From Trachelipus rathkii (Eukaryota > Arthropoda > Malacostraca > Isopoda > Trachelipodidae), in NCBI GenBank assembly GCA_015478945.1, contig JABUQX010004744.1:45001-109000 (forward strand): DNA of 64,000 bases, read 5' to 3'. The position numbers and the translations under genes are program-made. Positions 1 through 10,161 of the stretch are shown here, one piece after another; positions within the stretch are counted from its first letter, which is position 1, and each line of letters starts with the position of its first letter. The notes beneath the pieces were generated by a model. The model did no database searches, had not been told where the DNA came from, and was given only the letters and a program-made list of their open reading frames with translations.

Positions 1-159
1 TTGTACCTTATCCAGGGGTACCGTATCTATTTTGGTTTCAGATACTAAAGGAATTCAAGACAAGTTAACACCTTATATCGAGCTTAATTTTTCTTTATTT
101 TATTTTATAATGCCAAAAGTTATATATATATATATATATAATATATTTATATTTAATAA

Positions 160-207
<48 letters not shown>

Positions 208-225
208 TATTATATATATAGGCCT
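1..225. repeat. AT-rich leader with (TA)n blocks
   Basis: The first 120 bases are AT-rich sequence without a recognisable gene. From about 121 to 220 there are two imperfect (TA)n blocks broken by short A/T runs. Nothing coding is seen. Confidence 0.8.
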
Positions 226-842
226 CTGTTATTTTACGACTCCGTCAGTTTTGATTTTTTTTTAACATATTGCTAGTATATGATACTAATAATGAATTTA
301 AGTGGTGACGGACATGATTCAAAAGTTGAAATATTTTAAATAATTTTTTAAAAATCACATTTATATAAAAAAAAATTTCAAAAATGAAATCTCTAAAAGT
401 ACGATACTTACAGAAAAACCAATTACATATTTGGAATCAGCATATAAAGCTTATTACGTAAATGTACAACAAAATAAAAAAAATTAGGGTGCTTATGGTC
501 ACGGGACAGAGGGGGGGGACGGAGGAACCCCCGCGACACCCAAATACCAAAGAGCGGGGGTTCCGGAGACCCTCCCCGGAGGGAGGGGGAAAATAGTCCC
601 TACCCCGTCGTTCCCCGGAAGAAGGCCGAGAGACCCGAACTCCTGCCATCTTTGCGGTTTACCCTTTTTGTATTCCTTTAGTTAAAAAAAATAAAATTAA
701 AACTGACGGAGTCGTAAAACGTAACAGGTCCTATATATTTTTGAGTCATGTCCGTCACCACTTAAATTGATTGTTAAGATCATATACTCGAAATATATGA
801 AAAAAAAAATATCAAAACTGACCGAGTCGTAAAACCTAACAG
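226..842. mobile_element. Fold-back element with terminal inverted repeats
   Basis: The left end (226-254) reads CTGTTATTTTACGACTCCGT and onward. The right end (811-842) is its reverse complement with two small differences. A second, internal copy of the right-end sequence lies at about 704-729, and the sequence GTGGTGACGGACATGA near 303 returns inverted near 745. The core (about 490-660) is GC-rich and itself palindromic, with CCTCCCCGGAGGGAGG. The element looks like a non-autonomous fold-back or MITE-like DNA element. No transposase is visible and the superfamily is unknown. A truncated second copy is at 2677-3190. Confidence 0.6.
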
Positions 843-846
843 TTCC

Positions 847-849
<3 letters not shown>

Positions 850-923
<74 letters not shown>

Positions 924-937
924 ATATATATATTATA
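850..937. repeat. (TA)n microsatellite
   Basis: Imperfect TA dinucleotide array directly after the right end of the fold-back element. Confidence 0.9.
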
Positions 938-965
938 GTAAAAGTTACTTAACGCCGCCCACACT

Positions 966-1555
966 GAACTGTATATTATATAAATATATTGGGCCAAACT
1001 AAAGAAGTTACCCGCATCATATCTTGAAAACTAAGATAGGTACAAGAAAACTGATAACATATATGGAATCAGCGTATGTAATTTGCATGGAAAAGGAAAA
1101 AAAATATATATTTTTTTTATTTATTCAAAACTACGATAGGTACAAGAAAACTAATAACATATATGGAATCAGCGTGTGAAATTTGTATGAAAAAAAAAAA
1201 TTTTTTTTTATACTAATATATTTGGAATCAGCGTATGAATTTTTTTTGAGGGGGCTCGAGCCGACGGTGGGACAGAGGAGGCCGAGAGACCCGACTTTTT
1301 GCATCTTTGCGGTTTACCCTGGGGTATTAGTAAAAAAAAAATTTTGCATTTTTTTTCATACAAATTTCCTACGCTGATTCTAAATATGTTATTAGTTTCC
1401 TTGTACCTATCAAAGTTTTGGAGATATAAAAAAAAAAATTAATAAATTTTTTTTTTTTCATTTTCCATACAAATTTCATACGCTGATTCCATATCTTAGT
1501 TTTCGAGATATGATGCGGGTAACTTCTTTAGTTTCACCAATGTACTGTATATCAA
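966..1555. repeat. Large inverted repeat with GC-rich centre
   Basis: The left arm (966-1240) contains three direct copies of a segment with GGAATCAGCGTATG. The right arm (1335-1555) carries the reverse complement, CATACGCTGATTCCATAT. The outer ends match as CTAAAGAAGTTACCCGCATC (near 998) and its complement near 1509-1528. The centre (1248-1330) is the same GC-rich core found in the fold-back elements at about 500-660, 3035-3190 and 60470-60590. It is probably a nested or decayed fold-back element. Confidence 0.6.
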
Positions 1556-1930
1556 CCTAAAGTTTAAATAAAATTAAATCTTTTTAGGGGCGAAATGAAA
1601 ACTAAAGCAAATAAAAAAAATTTTTATTGCTTGTTTTGGGATCTAGTTTATTAGGCGACATTATTAATCGAGTAAAATGTATTGAAAATAAGGTGTTCTG
1701 TGGTTAAACGTAAAGTAAAAAGATTTTTTAAGGACAAAACCTTTTTTATACGAAATGAATTTTTTCCTAAGGGTAACCTAACCTAACCTGCCCTCACCTC
1801 GCCTCAATTCACCCCTAGAGCAGGAAAAAAAAAAATTCATTTCGCCCCTAGAACATCAATTTATGTATCATGGAGGCTACCTGCGAATTTTTTTTTAAGA
1901 TCCAACCTCCCATTCCGTGTGGTCGGTAAG
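1556..1930. repeat. Segmental duplication, copy 1 (left part)
   Basis: This AT-rich stretch (from AAATAAAATTAAATC to TCCGTGTGG) is repeated with small differences at 5676-6032. It begins a longer duplication that continues through the RT fragment and the sequence after 3232. It includes three short CCTAA repeats, too few to call telomeric. No gene is seen. Confidence 0.75.
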
Positions 1931-1936
1931 TAATTT

Positions 1937-1991
<55 letters not shown>

Positions 1992-2030
1992 TATATTATA
2001 TATATATATTATATATATAATATATATATG
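1937..2030. repeat. (TA)n microsatellite
   Basis: TA array between the duplicated AT-rich block and the RT fragment. The same position holds a TA array in the second copy (6042-6290). Confidence 0.9.
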
Positions 2031-2665
2031 TTCCGCATGAGCTTATCTGGCACAACCTGAGATTGCATGGTGCCCCGGAGGCCTCCGTCGGATGGATTAG
2101 ACTGCCCTACCACAATTAAACAAGTGCGCTGTCCCCAGCAAGAACAGGGTCGTCTTTTAATATTGTTAAGAGTTCATAAGGGTTAGGCCTTCTCGCCTCT
2201 CTTGTTTGAACTTTGCATGAATGAGGTGACTGCCAATATTCAGAAACCTCATCCCTGGTCGATTCTCTACGCCGACGATATCTTTTTAGCAGACGAAATG
2301 AGTCGGCAACCCTTAAAAACAAACGCAGCAGTGGAAGACTCAGAGAAATTATGCCTGCAACTTACATAAAAAAGACTAAGCACATGGAAAGTGGGCCCCA
2401 GACAGATGGAACCATTAGTATCGACGGTAAAGACCAGCAAAGTCACCAAGTTCAGGGATCTCTGGTTTAGTTTTGGCCGACGCACCGGATGCGGTGCAAA
2501 AAAAAAGACGGTGTGGTGCGGTGCGGTGATGGTGAAACTTTCCAGATTGAGCTAGTCCATGTCGCCAGAGTTTTGTGCGACCGCCATATGTCTGTCCGCC
2601 TAATTGCGAAGATCTGCAAAGACGTGGTTAGCCCGGTGGCTCATATGTCAGAGTGCTTGCCAGGG
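2031..2665 (+). pseudogene. Non-LTR reverse transcriptase fragment, copy 1
   Basis: Broken coding sequence of a LINE reverse transcriptase. In one frame 2252-2310 reads PWSILYADDIFLADEMS, which contains the catalytic YADD box of the RT palm domain (YADD at 2268-2279). Further along, a second frame gives VARVLCDRHMSVRLIAKICK, typical of the thumb and post-RT region of such elements. Several stops and frameshifts, and an inserted piece of a GGTGCGGTGC-type MITE at about 2470-2545, show it is dead. The family looks like an RTE-type or related non-LTR element; the exact clade is not resolved. Copy 2 is at 6292-6965. Confidence 0.7.
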
Positions 2666-2676
2666 CCCTTGTATGC

Positions 2677-3190
2677 TTTACGACTCCGTCAGTTTTGATT
2701 TTTTTTTTTTTAAACATTGCTAGTATATAATACTAACAATGAATTTAAGTGGTGAAGGACGTGATTCAAAAGTTCGAAATATTTTAAATAATTTTTTAAA
2801 AATCATTTATATAAAAAAAAAATTTTTAAAATGAAATCTCAAAAAGTATGACACTTACAGGAAAACTAATTACATATTTGGAATAGCATATAAAGCTTAT
2901 TACAAAAATGTAAAACAAATAAAAAAATAAAAAATGAAATATCTCGAAAAGTACGACTTACAGAAAAACCAATTACATATTTGGAATAAGCATATAAAGC
3001 TTCTTATAAAAATGTAAAAAAAAAAAAATTAAGGGGCTCGAGCCGACGGAGGACAGAGGGGGGGGACGTTTTCCATACCCCGTAGGGGAGGGGCTGAGGA
3101 ACCCCCGCGACACCCAAATACCAAAGAGCGGGGGTTCCGGAGACCCTCCCCGGAGGGGCAGAAATAGTCCTACCCTGTCGTTCCCCGGAA
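2677..3190. mobile_element. Fold-back element, truncated second copy
   Basis: It starts with TTTACGACTCCGTCAGTTTT, as at 231-250, and continues through the AT-rich arm and the GC-rich palindromic core (3035-3190). It ends where MITE sequence begins (GCGCACCGCACC). The right inverted repeat is missing, so the copy is truncated or was inserted into the MITE. Confidence 0.55.
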
Positions 3191-3231
3191 TTTTGCGCAC
3201 CGCACCGCACCTGGTGCGTCGGCCAACCCTA
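3191..3231. mobile_element. Remnant of GC-repeat MITE, right end
   Basis: The sequence GGTGCGTCGGCCAACCCTA is identical to the right end of the intact-looking MITE at 7393-7550. It is followed by CCTGTTGG, matching the flank CCTGCTGG there. This is the same ancient insertion, duplicated with its surroundings and then split by the fold-back element. Confidence 0.55.
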
Positions 3232-3360
3232 CCTGTTGGTTTCCAGCTGCATAATATCTTTTAAAAAAAGTGCGTTCAAAATGGCTGATAGTGGGTGTCC
3301 TCTTGTTTAAATAAGATGGTCTTCCACCAAAGGAAAATGTCAAAAAATATTCCTTTTTGA

Positions 3361-3438
<78 letters not shown>

Positions 3439-3576
3439 CTATATATAAATCATAGGAAACACCCCTAAATTATAAAACTACACTTAAAACATTAAAACAA
3501 TAAAAATGGGACAAATTCTATAGGATATTGGAAGCCTTTCTGTGCGTTAGCACTTATTCAACTAGATTAAACATCC
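3232..3576. other. Duplicated flank with (TA)n
   Basis: Bases 3232-3362 match 7551-7680 (shared words TGGTTTCCAG and TGGTCTTCCACCA). A TA array fills 3363-3445. The rest is AT-rich sequence with no gene. Confidence 0.7.
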
Positions 3577-3577
3577 A

Positions 3578-3633
<56 letters not shown>

Positions 3634-3690
3634 ATATTATATATATATATAAATAATACTATATATATAATATATATATATATATTATAT
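3577..3690. repeat. (TA)n microsatellite
   Basis: TA array immediately downstream of the SINE tail. Many tRNA-type SINEs end in simple repeats, so the array may have started from the tail. Confidence 0.85.
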
Positions 3691-3699
3691 AATATTACA

Positions 3700-3850
3700 A
3701 ATAAACACCACCGCTCACGTGTAGAGCCCTCCCTAATCAATGAGATATTATCGTCCGAGCAGGACGGAGCCAAGCCCACATTCTCCCACCCGACCAGTTG
3801 CGATTCTGTGATCCTCACTTTGGTGAGTGTTCTACCACTGAGACCGGGCG

Positions 3851-3853
<3 letters not shown>
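3700..3853 (-). mobile_element. tRNA-derived SINE
   Basis: Read on the minus strand from 3853, the sequence GGTCTCAGTGGTAGAACAC matches a tRNA-type RNA polymerase III A box. It is followed by CTCACCAAAGTGAG, an anticodon-arm-like stem. The B box is degenerate. The body runs about 150 bp and ends in a (TA)n tail at 3690-3577. This is the layout of a short interspersed element whose head comes from a tRNA. A functional tRNA is unlikely because the D and T arms do not close. Confidence 0.55.
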
Positions 3854-3901
<48 letters not shown>

Positions 3902-3923
3902 ATATATATATATTGCACATTTA

Positions 3924-3960
<37 letters not shown>
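3854..3960. repeat. (TA)n microsatellite
   Basis: Two TA arrays (3854-3914 and 3924-3959) split by TTGCACATT, on the 5' side of the SINE. Confidence 0.9.
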
Positions 3961-3963
<3 letters not shown>

Positions 3964-4404
3964 CCAAATTCATGTACCGCGACGCGAACCGATGAAGCTT
4001 TCCATGCGCCCACAACAGTCCGAGTCGCTCCCGCATCCCTTCGGAGGTGAAGTGGGGTTCGGACAGCAGCCTTAACAGCAGAAACTGCCAAGGGCTCCTG
4101 AGGAAGTTGCACGATACCCTTGCTCTCCAGTGTTAGTGGTATGAACTCTCCCGCTCTGTCACATCATGCCGAAACGTGCCTCTGAGGGGGCAATTTCGAG
4201 GAGTGTGCAAATCGAGAGATTATTGCAGTGGACATGTGTTCTTTTTACATGAACCCCTTGAAAAAGGAACTTTTGACAAAGCTTAACGTATTCGCCTGCC
4301 CCATGCCGCTCAAATTTTGACGAGGAACTTCTCGTAAGTGAGACCCTCAGGAAAATCCGTTCTACCTCAGAATCGGTTTCTCCGCAGATGACCCATGGCA
4401 TCTC
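3961..4404. other. GC-richer stretch of unknown nature
   Basis: This segment is clearly richer in G and C than its surroundings and abuts the rRNA-like piece. It has short open frames on the minus strand, none of which I recognise. It may be the flank of the rRNA gene that was copied or transferred together with it. Confidence 0.4.
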
Positions 4405-4580
4405 TGGACAAGCTTCTGCCTTCAGAGGCATTCAATCATAAGTCTGGACGAACGTTGCTTCGTACCAATGGCTTATCAGCCAAGTGCTACACCAGAGGTC
4501 TGCCCCCGCTGTTCCTCTCGTACTGAGTTATTCCTCGTTATTATCGCAGTGGGGTAAAGTTAACCTGTCGCGACGGATTT
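4405..4580 (-). rRNA. Divergent large-subunit rRNA fragment (3' domain)
   Basis: On the minus strand this reads as the end of a eukaryote-type 25/28S rRNA. ACAGGTTAACTTTACCCC (about 4551-4568) parallels the usual ACAGGTTAGTTTTACCCT. The universally conserved sarcin-ricin loop CTCAGTACGAGAGGAAC is intact (4511-4527). GGCTGATAAGCC is a compensated version of the usual GGCTGAGGAGCC hairpin, and GAATGCCTCTGAAGGCAGAA parallels GAACGCCTCTAAGTCAGAA. A decapod 28S gene should be almost identical to other animals here, and this is not. Stems stay paired despite the changes, so it evolved as a working rRNA, perhaps in a parasite such as a microsporidian or another protist. No rRNA is seen beyond about 4580, so it is a fragment. 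Confidence 0.65.
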
Positions 4581-4750
4581 GACATTTTTATCCTTATAAC
4601 CTATAAGGGCTTGGTATTTTCCTCACCTAACCTCACCTAAAAATTTACTAAGTAATTGGGTTTCAACTCTGACCTCACCCCCAAAATTTATGAGCTTCAT
4701 TAGGAATCGTGTTCCGAACTGTATTTTACTGAAATGGTCCTATTGTATGC
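4581..4750. other. AT-rich spacer
   Basis: It contains imperfect CCTCACCTAA repeats (about 4621-4640). Nothing coding is seen. Confidence 0.5.
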
Positions 4751-5236
4751 TCACATACTATTTAAAGATAAAAATTTCACTTTCTTAATTTCATGAACTT
4801 CTAATAAGTCCGCTTCTGCTTTCTCAGCATTGCCTTTGAGTCTGTCCAGAATTTTTACAGCTTGATGATATCGTTCTTTGAAGAAATTTTCGCTATCTAA
4901 TATCTCAACATCATTGGCAAAACGAATTTGTCTAAGTCGTCTTCCCGCTTGTTTTCTTGTTTTTGCTTGGCCAAACATGTTAAGGAATTTACCAAAAATG
5001 GTTTCAATTTCGTTATATTTAACATTAGACATTGCTAGATCTAATCTAATAGATGCCAATCGATTCATAGCCCACTGGATAGAAGCATTTCGACTATCTT
5101 CGATGCTTATGAATACATCACAGAGAGCATCACTGTATCCTTCTAACACCTCAGCCTTCCTTTTGCTACAATTCGCATAACTTACAGAAATGGCTGGTAC
5201 AAGTTCTTTGTATATATCCTGCTGATGCTGATCCAT
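4751..5236 (-). CDS. Hypothetical 161-residue helical protein
   Basis: A single uninterrupted frame starting at ATG 5236. I do not recognise the product. The protein is hydrophilic, rich in Lys, Glu, Arg and Ala, has no signal peptide or membrane segment, and looks mostly alpha-helical, with coiled-coil-like stretches in the last 60 residues (KILDRLKGNAEKAEADLLEV). Codon choice is more balanced than the AT-rich surroundings. An open frame this long with normal amino-acid composition is unusual in the window, where other long frames are microsatellite artefacts. It may be an exon, an intronless gene, or a piece of foreign DNA together with the nearby divergent rRNA fragment. Confidence 0.4.
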   Translation of the reverse strand: MDQHQQDIYKELVPAISVSYANCSKRKAEVLEGYSDALCDVFISIEDSRNASIQWAMNRLASIRLDLAMSNVKYNEIETIFGKFLNMFGQAKTRKQAGRRLRQIRFANDVEILDSENFFKERYHQAVKILDRLKGNAEKAEADLLEVHEIKKVKFLSLNSM

Positions 5237-5404
5237 GTTATAAATGAAACCGAGATCTTTTAATTATAAATTAACTATTATATAACCTATTATAAAATTA
5301 TTATATTATATTATAAAACCTTCACAACCGGGTAAATCTATTAAAGTTTAAATAGATAGGGGAACTTTATAGTCTAAGGAAATAAACAAATAATTGAACT
5401 TTCC

Positions 5405-5628
5405 TTTGGTTCTCGTGAAGGCGGGTAGTACACTCAAGTACCCTCCCAATCCAGTGAAAGTGGGGAGTACCACTCAAGCACCCTCCCGATCCAGTGAAGG
5501 TGGGGAGTACACTCAAGCACTCTCCCAATCCAGTGAAAGTGGGAAGTACACTAAAGTACCCTCCCAATCCAATGAAGGTGGGGAGTACACTCGAGTATCC
5601 TCCCGATCCAGTGAAAGCAACCTCAGAA
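5405..5628. repeat. Minisatellite, about 43-bp unit, 5 copies
   Basis: Five imperfect direct copies of a unit containing GGGGAGTACACTCAAGCAC and TCCCAATCCAGTGAAAG. Open frames crossing it on both strands are repeat artefacts. Confidence 0.85.
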
Positions 5629-5675
5629 TCCAAAACCTGGTTTACCAGGTCCGTGCAAGCTGGGATGACCTTGAA

Positions 5676-6032
5676 AACTTTAAATAAAATTAAACCTTTT
5701 TAGGGGCGAAATGAAAACTAAAGCAAATAAAAAAAAAAAATTATTGCTTGTTTTTGGATCTAGTTTGTTAGGCGACATTATTAATTGAGTAAAATGTATT
5801 GAAAATAAGGTGTTATACAGTTAAACGTAAAGGAAAAATATTTTTTAAGGAAAATTAAACCTTTTTTATAAGAAATGAATTTTTTCCTAGGGGTGACCTA
5901 ACCTAACCTCGCCCAATTTCCCCCCAAGAGCAGGAAAAAAAATTCATTTCTCCCCTAGAACATCAATTTATGTATCATGGAGGCTACCTGCGATTTTTTT
6001 TTTATCCGACCCGTTCCGTGTGGCCGGTAAGT
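5676..6032. repeat. Segmental duplication, copy 2 (left part)
   Basis: Matches 1556-1930 with point changes and small indels. It marks the start of the second copy of the roughly 4.1-kb-spaced duplication. Confidence 0.75.
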
Positions 6033-6037
6033 AATTT

Positions 6038-6041
<4 letters not shown>

Positions 6042-6098
<57 letters not shown>

Positions 6099-6108
6099 CT
6101 TAATATAA

Positions 6109-6148
<40 letters not shown>

Positions 6149-6290
6149 ACCGTAATATATATAATATATATATAATATTATATATATATATATATTAATA
6201 TATATATATATTAATATATAATATATATATATAATACTATTATATATTATATATATATAATATAATATATGATATATATATTTACACTAC
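6042..6290. repeat. (TA)n microsatellite, degenerate
   Basis: Long, interrupted TA array at the place where copy 1 has a shorter array (1937-2030). Confidence 0.9.
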
Positions 6291-6291
6291 T

Positions 6292-6965
6292 TATCTCGGT
6301 CATCAAACTGAGATTGGCATGGGTGCCCTGGAGGCCTACGTCGGATTGATTAAGACTGCCTAAACCAACATTAAACAAATGCGCTGCCGCCCACTAGAGA
6401 ACAGGTCGTCTTTAAAATATTGGTTAAGAGTTCATAAAGGGTTAGGCCTTCTCGCCTCTCTTGTTTGAACTTTGCATGAATGAAGTGACTGCCAATATTC
6501 AGAAACCTCATCCCTGGTCGATTCTCTACGCCGACGATATCTTTCTAGCTTCTAGCAGACGAAATGAGTCGGCAACCCATAAGAACAAACGCAGCAGTGG
6601 AAGACTCGCTTTCAAGAATTAGGCCTGCAAATTAACATAAAAAAAAGACTGAGCACATGGAAAGTGGGCCCAAGACAGATGGAACCATCAGTATCGACGA
6701 TAAAGAACAGCAAAGTCACCAAGTTCAGATACCTCTGGTTTAGTTTTGGCCGACGCACCGGGTGCGGTGCTAAAAAATTACTTGGTGTGGTGTGGTACGT
6801 AAAATTCCGGTGTTTGGCCAACCCGAATCATCAGCAATGATGGTGAAACTTTCTAGATTATTGAGCTAGTCCATGTCGCCGGAGTTTTGTGCTACCGCCG
6901 TATGCCTGTCCGCCTAAAGGCGAAGATCTGCAAAGACGTGGTTAGCCCGGTGGCTCATATGTCAA
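6292..6965 (+). pseudogene. Non-LTR reverse transcriptase fragment, copy 2
   Basis: Homologous to 2031-2665. The palm motif is present (LYADDIF at about 6524-6544), but a 7-base direct duplication just after it (TCTAGCTTCTAGC) breaks the frame. The MITE-like insertion lies at about 6745-6820 and separates the palm part from the later VLCYRRMPVRLKAKICK segment. It was dead before or soon after the duplication. Confidence 0.7.
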
Positions 6966-7392
6966 ATCCTTTCGTTTTGGTGAGACCTTCCGAGTACTTT
7001 TTAATCAGCTAAATAAAGTCAAAAGAACTTGACAAAAAAAGTAAAAATATCTGTAGCTATTAGGATATACAACTTTAAAATAGCCTAAATAAATAATAGG
7101 TCTTCAAAATATATATATATATTATATAATATATATATATATATATAATATATAATAATATAATCATATAATATATATTATAGTATATATAAAATATATA
7201 AATATATATATAGTATTTATATATATATATATTGCATCCAAATTCTATTATAAAGACAAAACTTTAAATTAAATAAACTTTATAAATTATTTATTACTAC
7301 TACAAGTAATTTTTGAATACGAAATCTTGATTTAAAAAAAAACTACTTCCGAGCATTATTATATCGAGTACTAAGATTAGATATCCTGCTAG
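6966..7392. other. AT-rich spacer with (TA)n
   Basis: A TA-rich, heavily interrupted array at about 7110-7240, otherwise AT-rich unique sequence. It ends in CCTGCTAG, the left target duplication of the next element. No gene is seen. Confidence 0.6.
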
Positions 7393-7550
7393 TAGGATTG
7401 ACCAAGCACCTGCGCACCGCACCGCACAGCACCTGTTTTGATGTGCTCCGCACCGTTTTTCTATATGTTAAAAATCGTACAGCACCGGGTCACTGGATTT
7501 GTGTGCCGCACCGCACCGCACCGCACCTCACCTTGTGCGTCGGCCAACCC
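7393..7550. mobile_element. hAT-like MITE (about 158 bp)
   Basis: The ends are inverted: AGGATTGACC at the left against GGCCAACCCTA at the right (imperfect). Both arms hold runs of CCGCACCGCACC. The 8-base flanks CCTGCTAG (7385-7392) and CCTGCTGG (7551-7558) look like a target-site duplication of the length typical of hAT elements. There is no coding capacity. Related fragments lie at 2470-2545, 3191-3231 and 6745-6820. Confidence 0.6.
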
Positions 7551-7680
7551 TACCTGCTGGTTTCCAGTTGAATAATATCTTTAAAAGGAATGCTTTCAAA
7601 ATTTCTGATAGTTTGTGTCCTCTCGTTTCAATACGGTGGTCTTCCACCAGAGGAAAATGTCAAAAATATTTTTGAGAAAC

Positions 7681-7716
7681 TATAATATATATATATATAT
7701 ATAATATATATATATA

Positions 7717-7774
<58 letters not shown>

Positions 7775-7790
7775 ATATATATATATATAA
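7681..7790. repeat. (TA)n microsatellite
   Basis: TA array following the duplicated flank 7551-7680. Confidence 0.9.
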
Positions 7791-7794
7791 AGGG

Positions 7795-7900
7795 TGTAGC
7801 GGAGAGTGATTTTTCACTATCCGCGGATGCGGATAGTTAAATTCACTTTCCGCTGATTGCGGATGCGGATAGCGGATAGTTAAGTTTTTAGAGTTTTAGC
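7795..7900. repeat. GCGGATGCGGATAG short repeats
   Basis: Imperfect copies of GCGGATGCGGATAG in direct and inverted order (ACTATCCGCGGATGCGGATA). They are likely the remnant of a small MITE. No coding sequence. Confidence 0.55.
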
Positions 7901-7909
7901 CACAGGAAC

Positions 7910-8014
7910 TTTATATATATAATAATATATAAATATATATATATATATATATAATATATATAATATAATATATAAATATATTATTAATAACACATATATA
8001 TATATATATATATA
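7910..8014. repeat. (TA)n microsatellite
   Basis: Interrupted TA array upstream of a decayed hAT pseudogene end. Confidence 0.85.
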
Positions 8015-8049
8015 CCCGTGTTACCAGAGTAGCAGGACGCTTGGACCCA

Positions 8050-8765
8050 ACTCTTTTGCACCCCACAAACCTCTTTCCCAAGCCTCCACCAATTTGGAAA
8101 AAGGTTTATATTAAACTGACTGAAATAAATAATCTCTCAAATTGATGGTTCCAAAACACAAAGCTTCTGAGCCTTTCGGGAGAGTTTGCTTATGTTTTTG
8201 TTCGTAAATTGAGAATCTGCCAAGTAATTCAACTGAAATAGACGCTCACTAGAAAACTTGGTTAATGGGCATGACTAAGAATTCCTGAGACTTCTGTAAG
8301 AAGTGGAAAATCTTTACAATTATCATTTCACAAGACCAGTGGATCTTTATCTGAATTCAAGCTTTTTCTCTTTTGATATTCTTTGATCAATGATTGTGTC
8401 TTTTGACACCTCTGAACAAGACTCTTCATCGTTGCTAGAAGCTAAAAGAGCCTTCATGGATTCAGCCAAATGATATCTGAGCTAGACTAGATGAGTAATT
8501 TGGCCATCAATTTGGCAGTATCTTTGTTTGTGTGATCTTTTGTTTTTTATTGCTGGTGATATTTCTGCCTTAGCAGCATTTCATCACACAGGAATCCTAA
8601 ATAATTTTAACCCTCTGTAAACACGCTGGTCAGAATTATGCTTTGTACTAGGATTCGAAAAAGTTGCTATTGTAAAACAGCGTCATCGTTTTGCAAAGTT
8701 TGAAATCTATTAACTATCTCCAGCATGAGTGCTTCTGCCATCCTTGAAAGTCTCCCTTCTTTTAA
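8050..8765 (-). pseudogene. Decayed hAT-superfamily transposase (C-terminal part)
   Basis: On the minus strand, several frames joined by frameshifts resemble the C-terminal half of hAT/ZBED-type transposases. Visible pieces in order are VNRFQTLQNDDAV, DKDPLVL-stop-NDNCKDFPLLTEV, and SSERLFQL followed by KNISKLSRKAQKLCVL. The SSERLF block belongs to the hAT dimerisation domain, normally followed by a Leu-rich HHNL-type end. Many stops and at least three frameshifts make it non-functional. The catalytic N-terminal part, the BED zinc finger and the terminal repeats were not found. Confidence 0.6.
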
Positions 8766-8882
8766 TATATTATAATATATAATATATATATAATATAAAT
8801 CTATATATATATATATAATAATATTATATATATAATATATTATTATATATATACTATTATATATATACTATATATATATAAT
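8766..8882. repeat. (TA)n microsatellite
   Basis: Interrupted TA array at the 5' side of the hAT pseudogene. Confidence 0.85.
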
Positions 8883-9399
8883 TAAAAGGTAGTGCACACA
8901 CTTTCTCAATAATTCATAGATGAATACCTATCCACTATCCACGCAAAAAATTAATGGGATGCGTTTCGTTTTTTTTTTTCAACTTAGGGCGTAAGAAATG
9001 CTTAACAACCGAAGGAATTTCCCTTCTATAGGGTTTGCGATTTTCCTGTGCTTGCTGAATTTAGCACGTTCTTTACAAAAATGTTTACAAAAAAATGGCG
9101 GCGTGTAAGGCCCGTTTTTATAAAATGAATATCATTTTAATAAATCGGGCTTTAAATCTAATTCTCCAAGTCGATAAACTACACACTATTAGTTGATCAA
9201 TTATATGTAATAAAAAACTTTCTTACTTTTTATTTGGTTTTCTTCAAAATCGAGTAAGCTCCACTCAACAGCTGATTCCAATTGTTTGTAAAGCAAAAGT
9301 AAATCGTGTTCAAATCGTGTTCGTTTTTGCAGGGAAATTCGTGCTGAAACTGTGTAAGCATTTTACCGAGCATAAGCCCAAATAACAAAAACAAAAACG

Positions 9400-9458
<59 letters not shown>

Positions 9459-10043
9459 ATTTTCGCTGCCTCCGGGAACGTATCTCAATAAAAAAAAACT
9501 AAAAGAAAATTCTTTGGTAAACGTTTTCGTATTATTACCTACATCCTCACTTCATACCTTTAAATTAAAATAGAATAAAACCATGTTAACAATATACGAG
9601 TTTGATGAAACTAAATTAAAATTATCAATAAATAAAAGTGTGAAGTATAAAAAGTCAAAATCAAAAGCAAGTTTGTGTAATATTAGGAATAAAAAAGAAT
9701 AAATATATATAAATAAACAAAAAATTAATAAAAAAGAAAAAGAAAAGGAGATAGATAGTTCAGGCAATCAGGAGTGCCAAAGAAGTCTTTTGGATGTTAA
9801 GTGTAAATTTAAGTGTTTTTATATATAAAGATTTCAAAATTTTAAGTTCTTCTGTAGAAGCATTTTGAAGAATGGCGAAGTCTTGAAAAGATAATACGGT
9901 GCCTAACTATTTTAAACAAACTTATTTTTAATAAACGAGATGAATCTTAATGCGCAAGCCACATTAAACGATACGCGAGCAACGGGCTGGGCAACGCCGC
10001 AGAGTACTGTAGAGAATAGTATGGCTTCGTTAACAATGCCTCG
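8883..10043. other. AT-rich region without recognised gene
   Basis: Unique-looking AT-rich sequence with a TA array at about 9403-9453. A short open frame starts at 9940 (MNLNAQATLNDTRATGWAT) and runs into the next TA array. I cannot relate it to any protein. Confidence 0.5.
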
Positions 10044-10120
10044 ATATATATATATATATATATATATATTAGTGTATATAATATATATATATAATATATA
10101 TATATATAATAATAATAATA

Positions 10121-10160
<40 letters not shown>
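10044..10160. repeat. (TA)n with a short (AAT)n island
   Basis: TA arrays flanking AATAATAATAATAAT near 10107. Confidence 0.9.

Positions 10161-10161
<1 letters not shown>

Noticed and set aside
1780..1800. CCTAA repeats as an arthropod telomere
   Set aside because: Only three units, also at 5889 and 56358; telomeres need long arrays.
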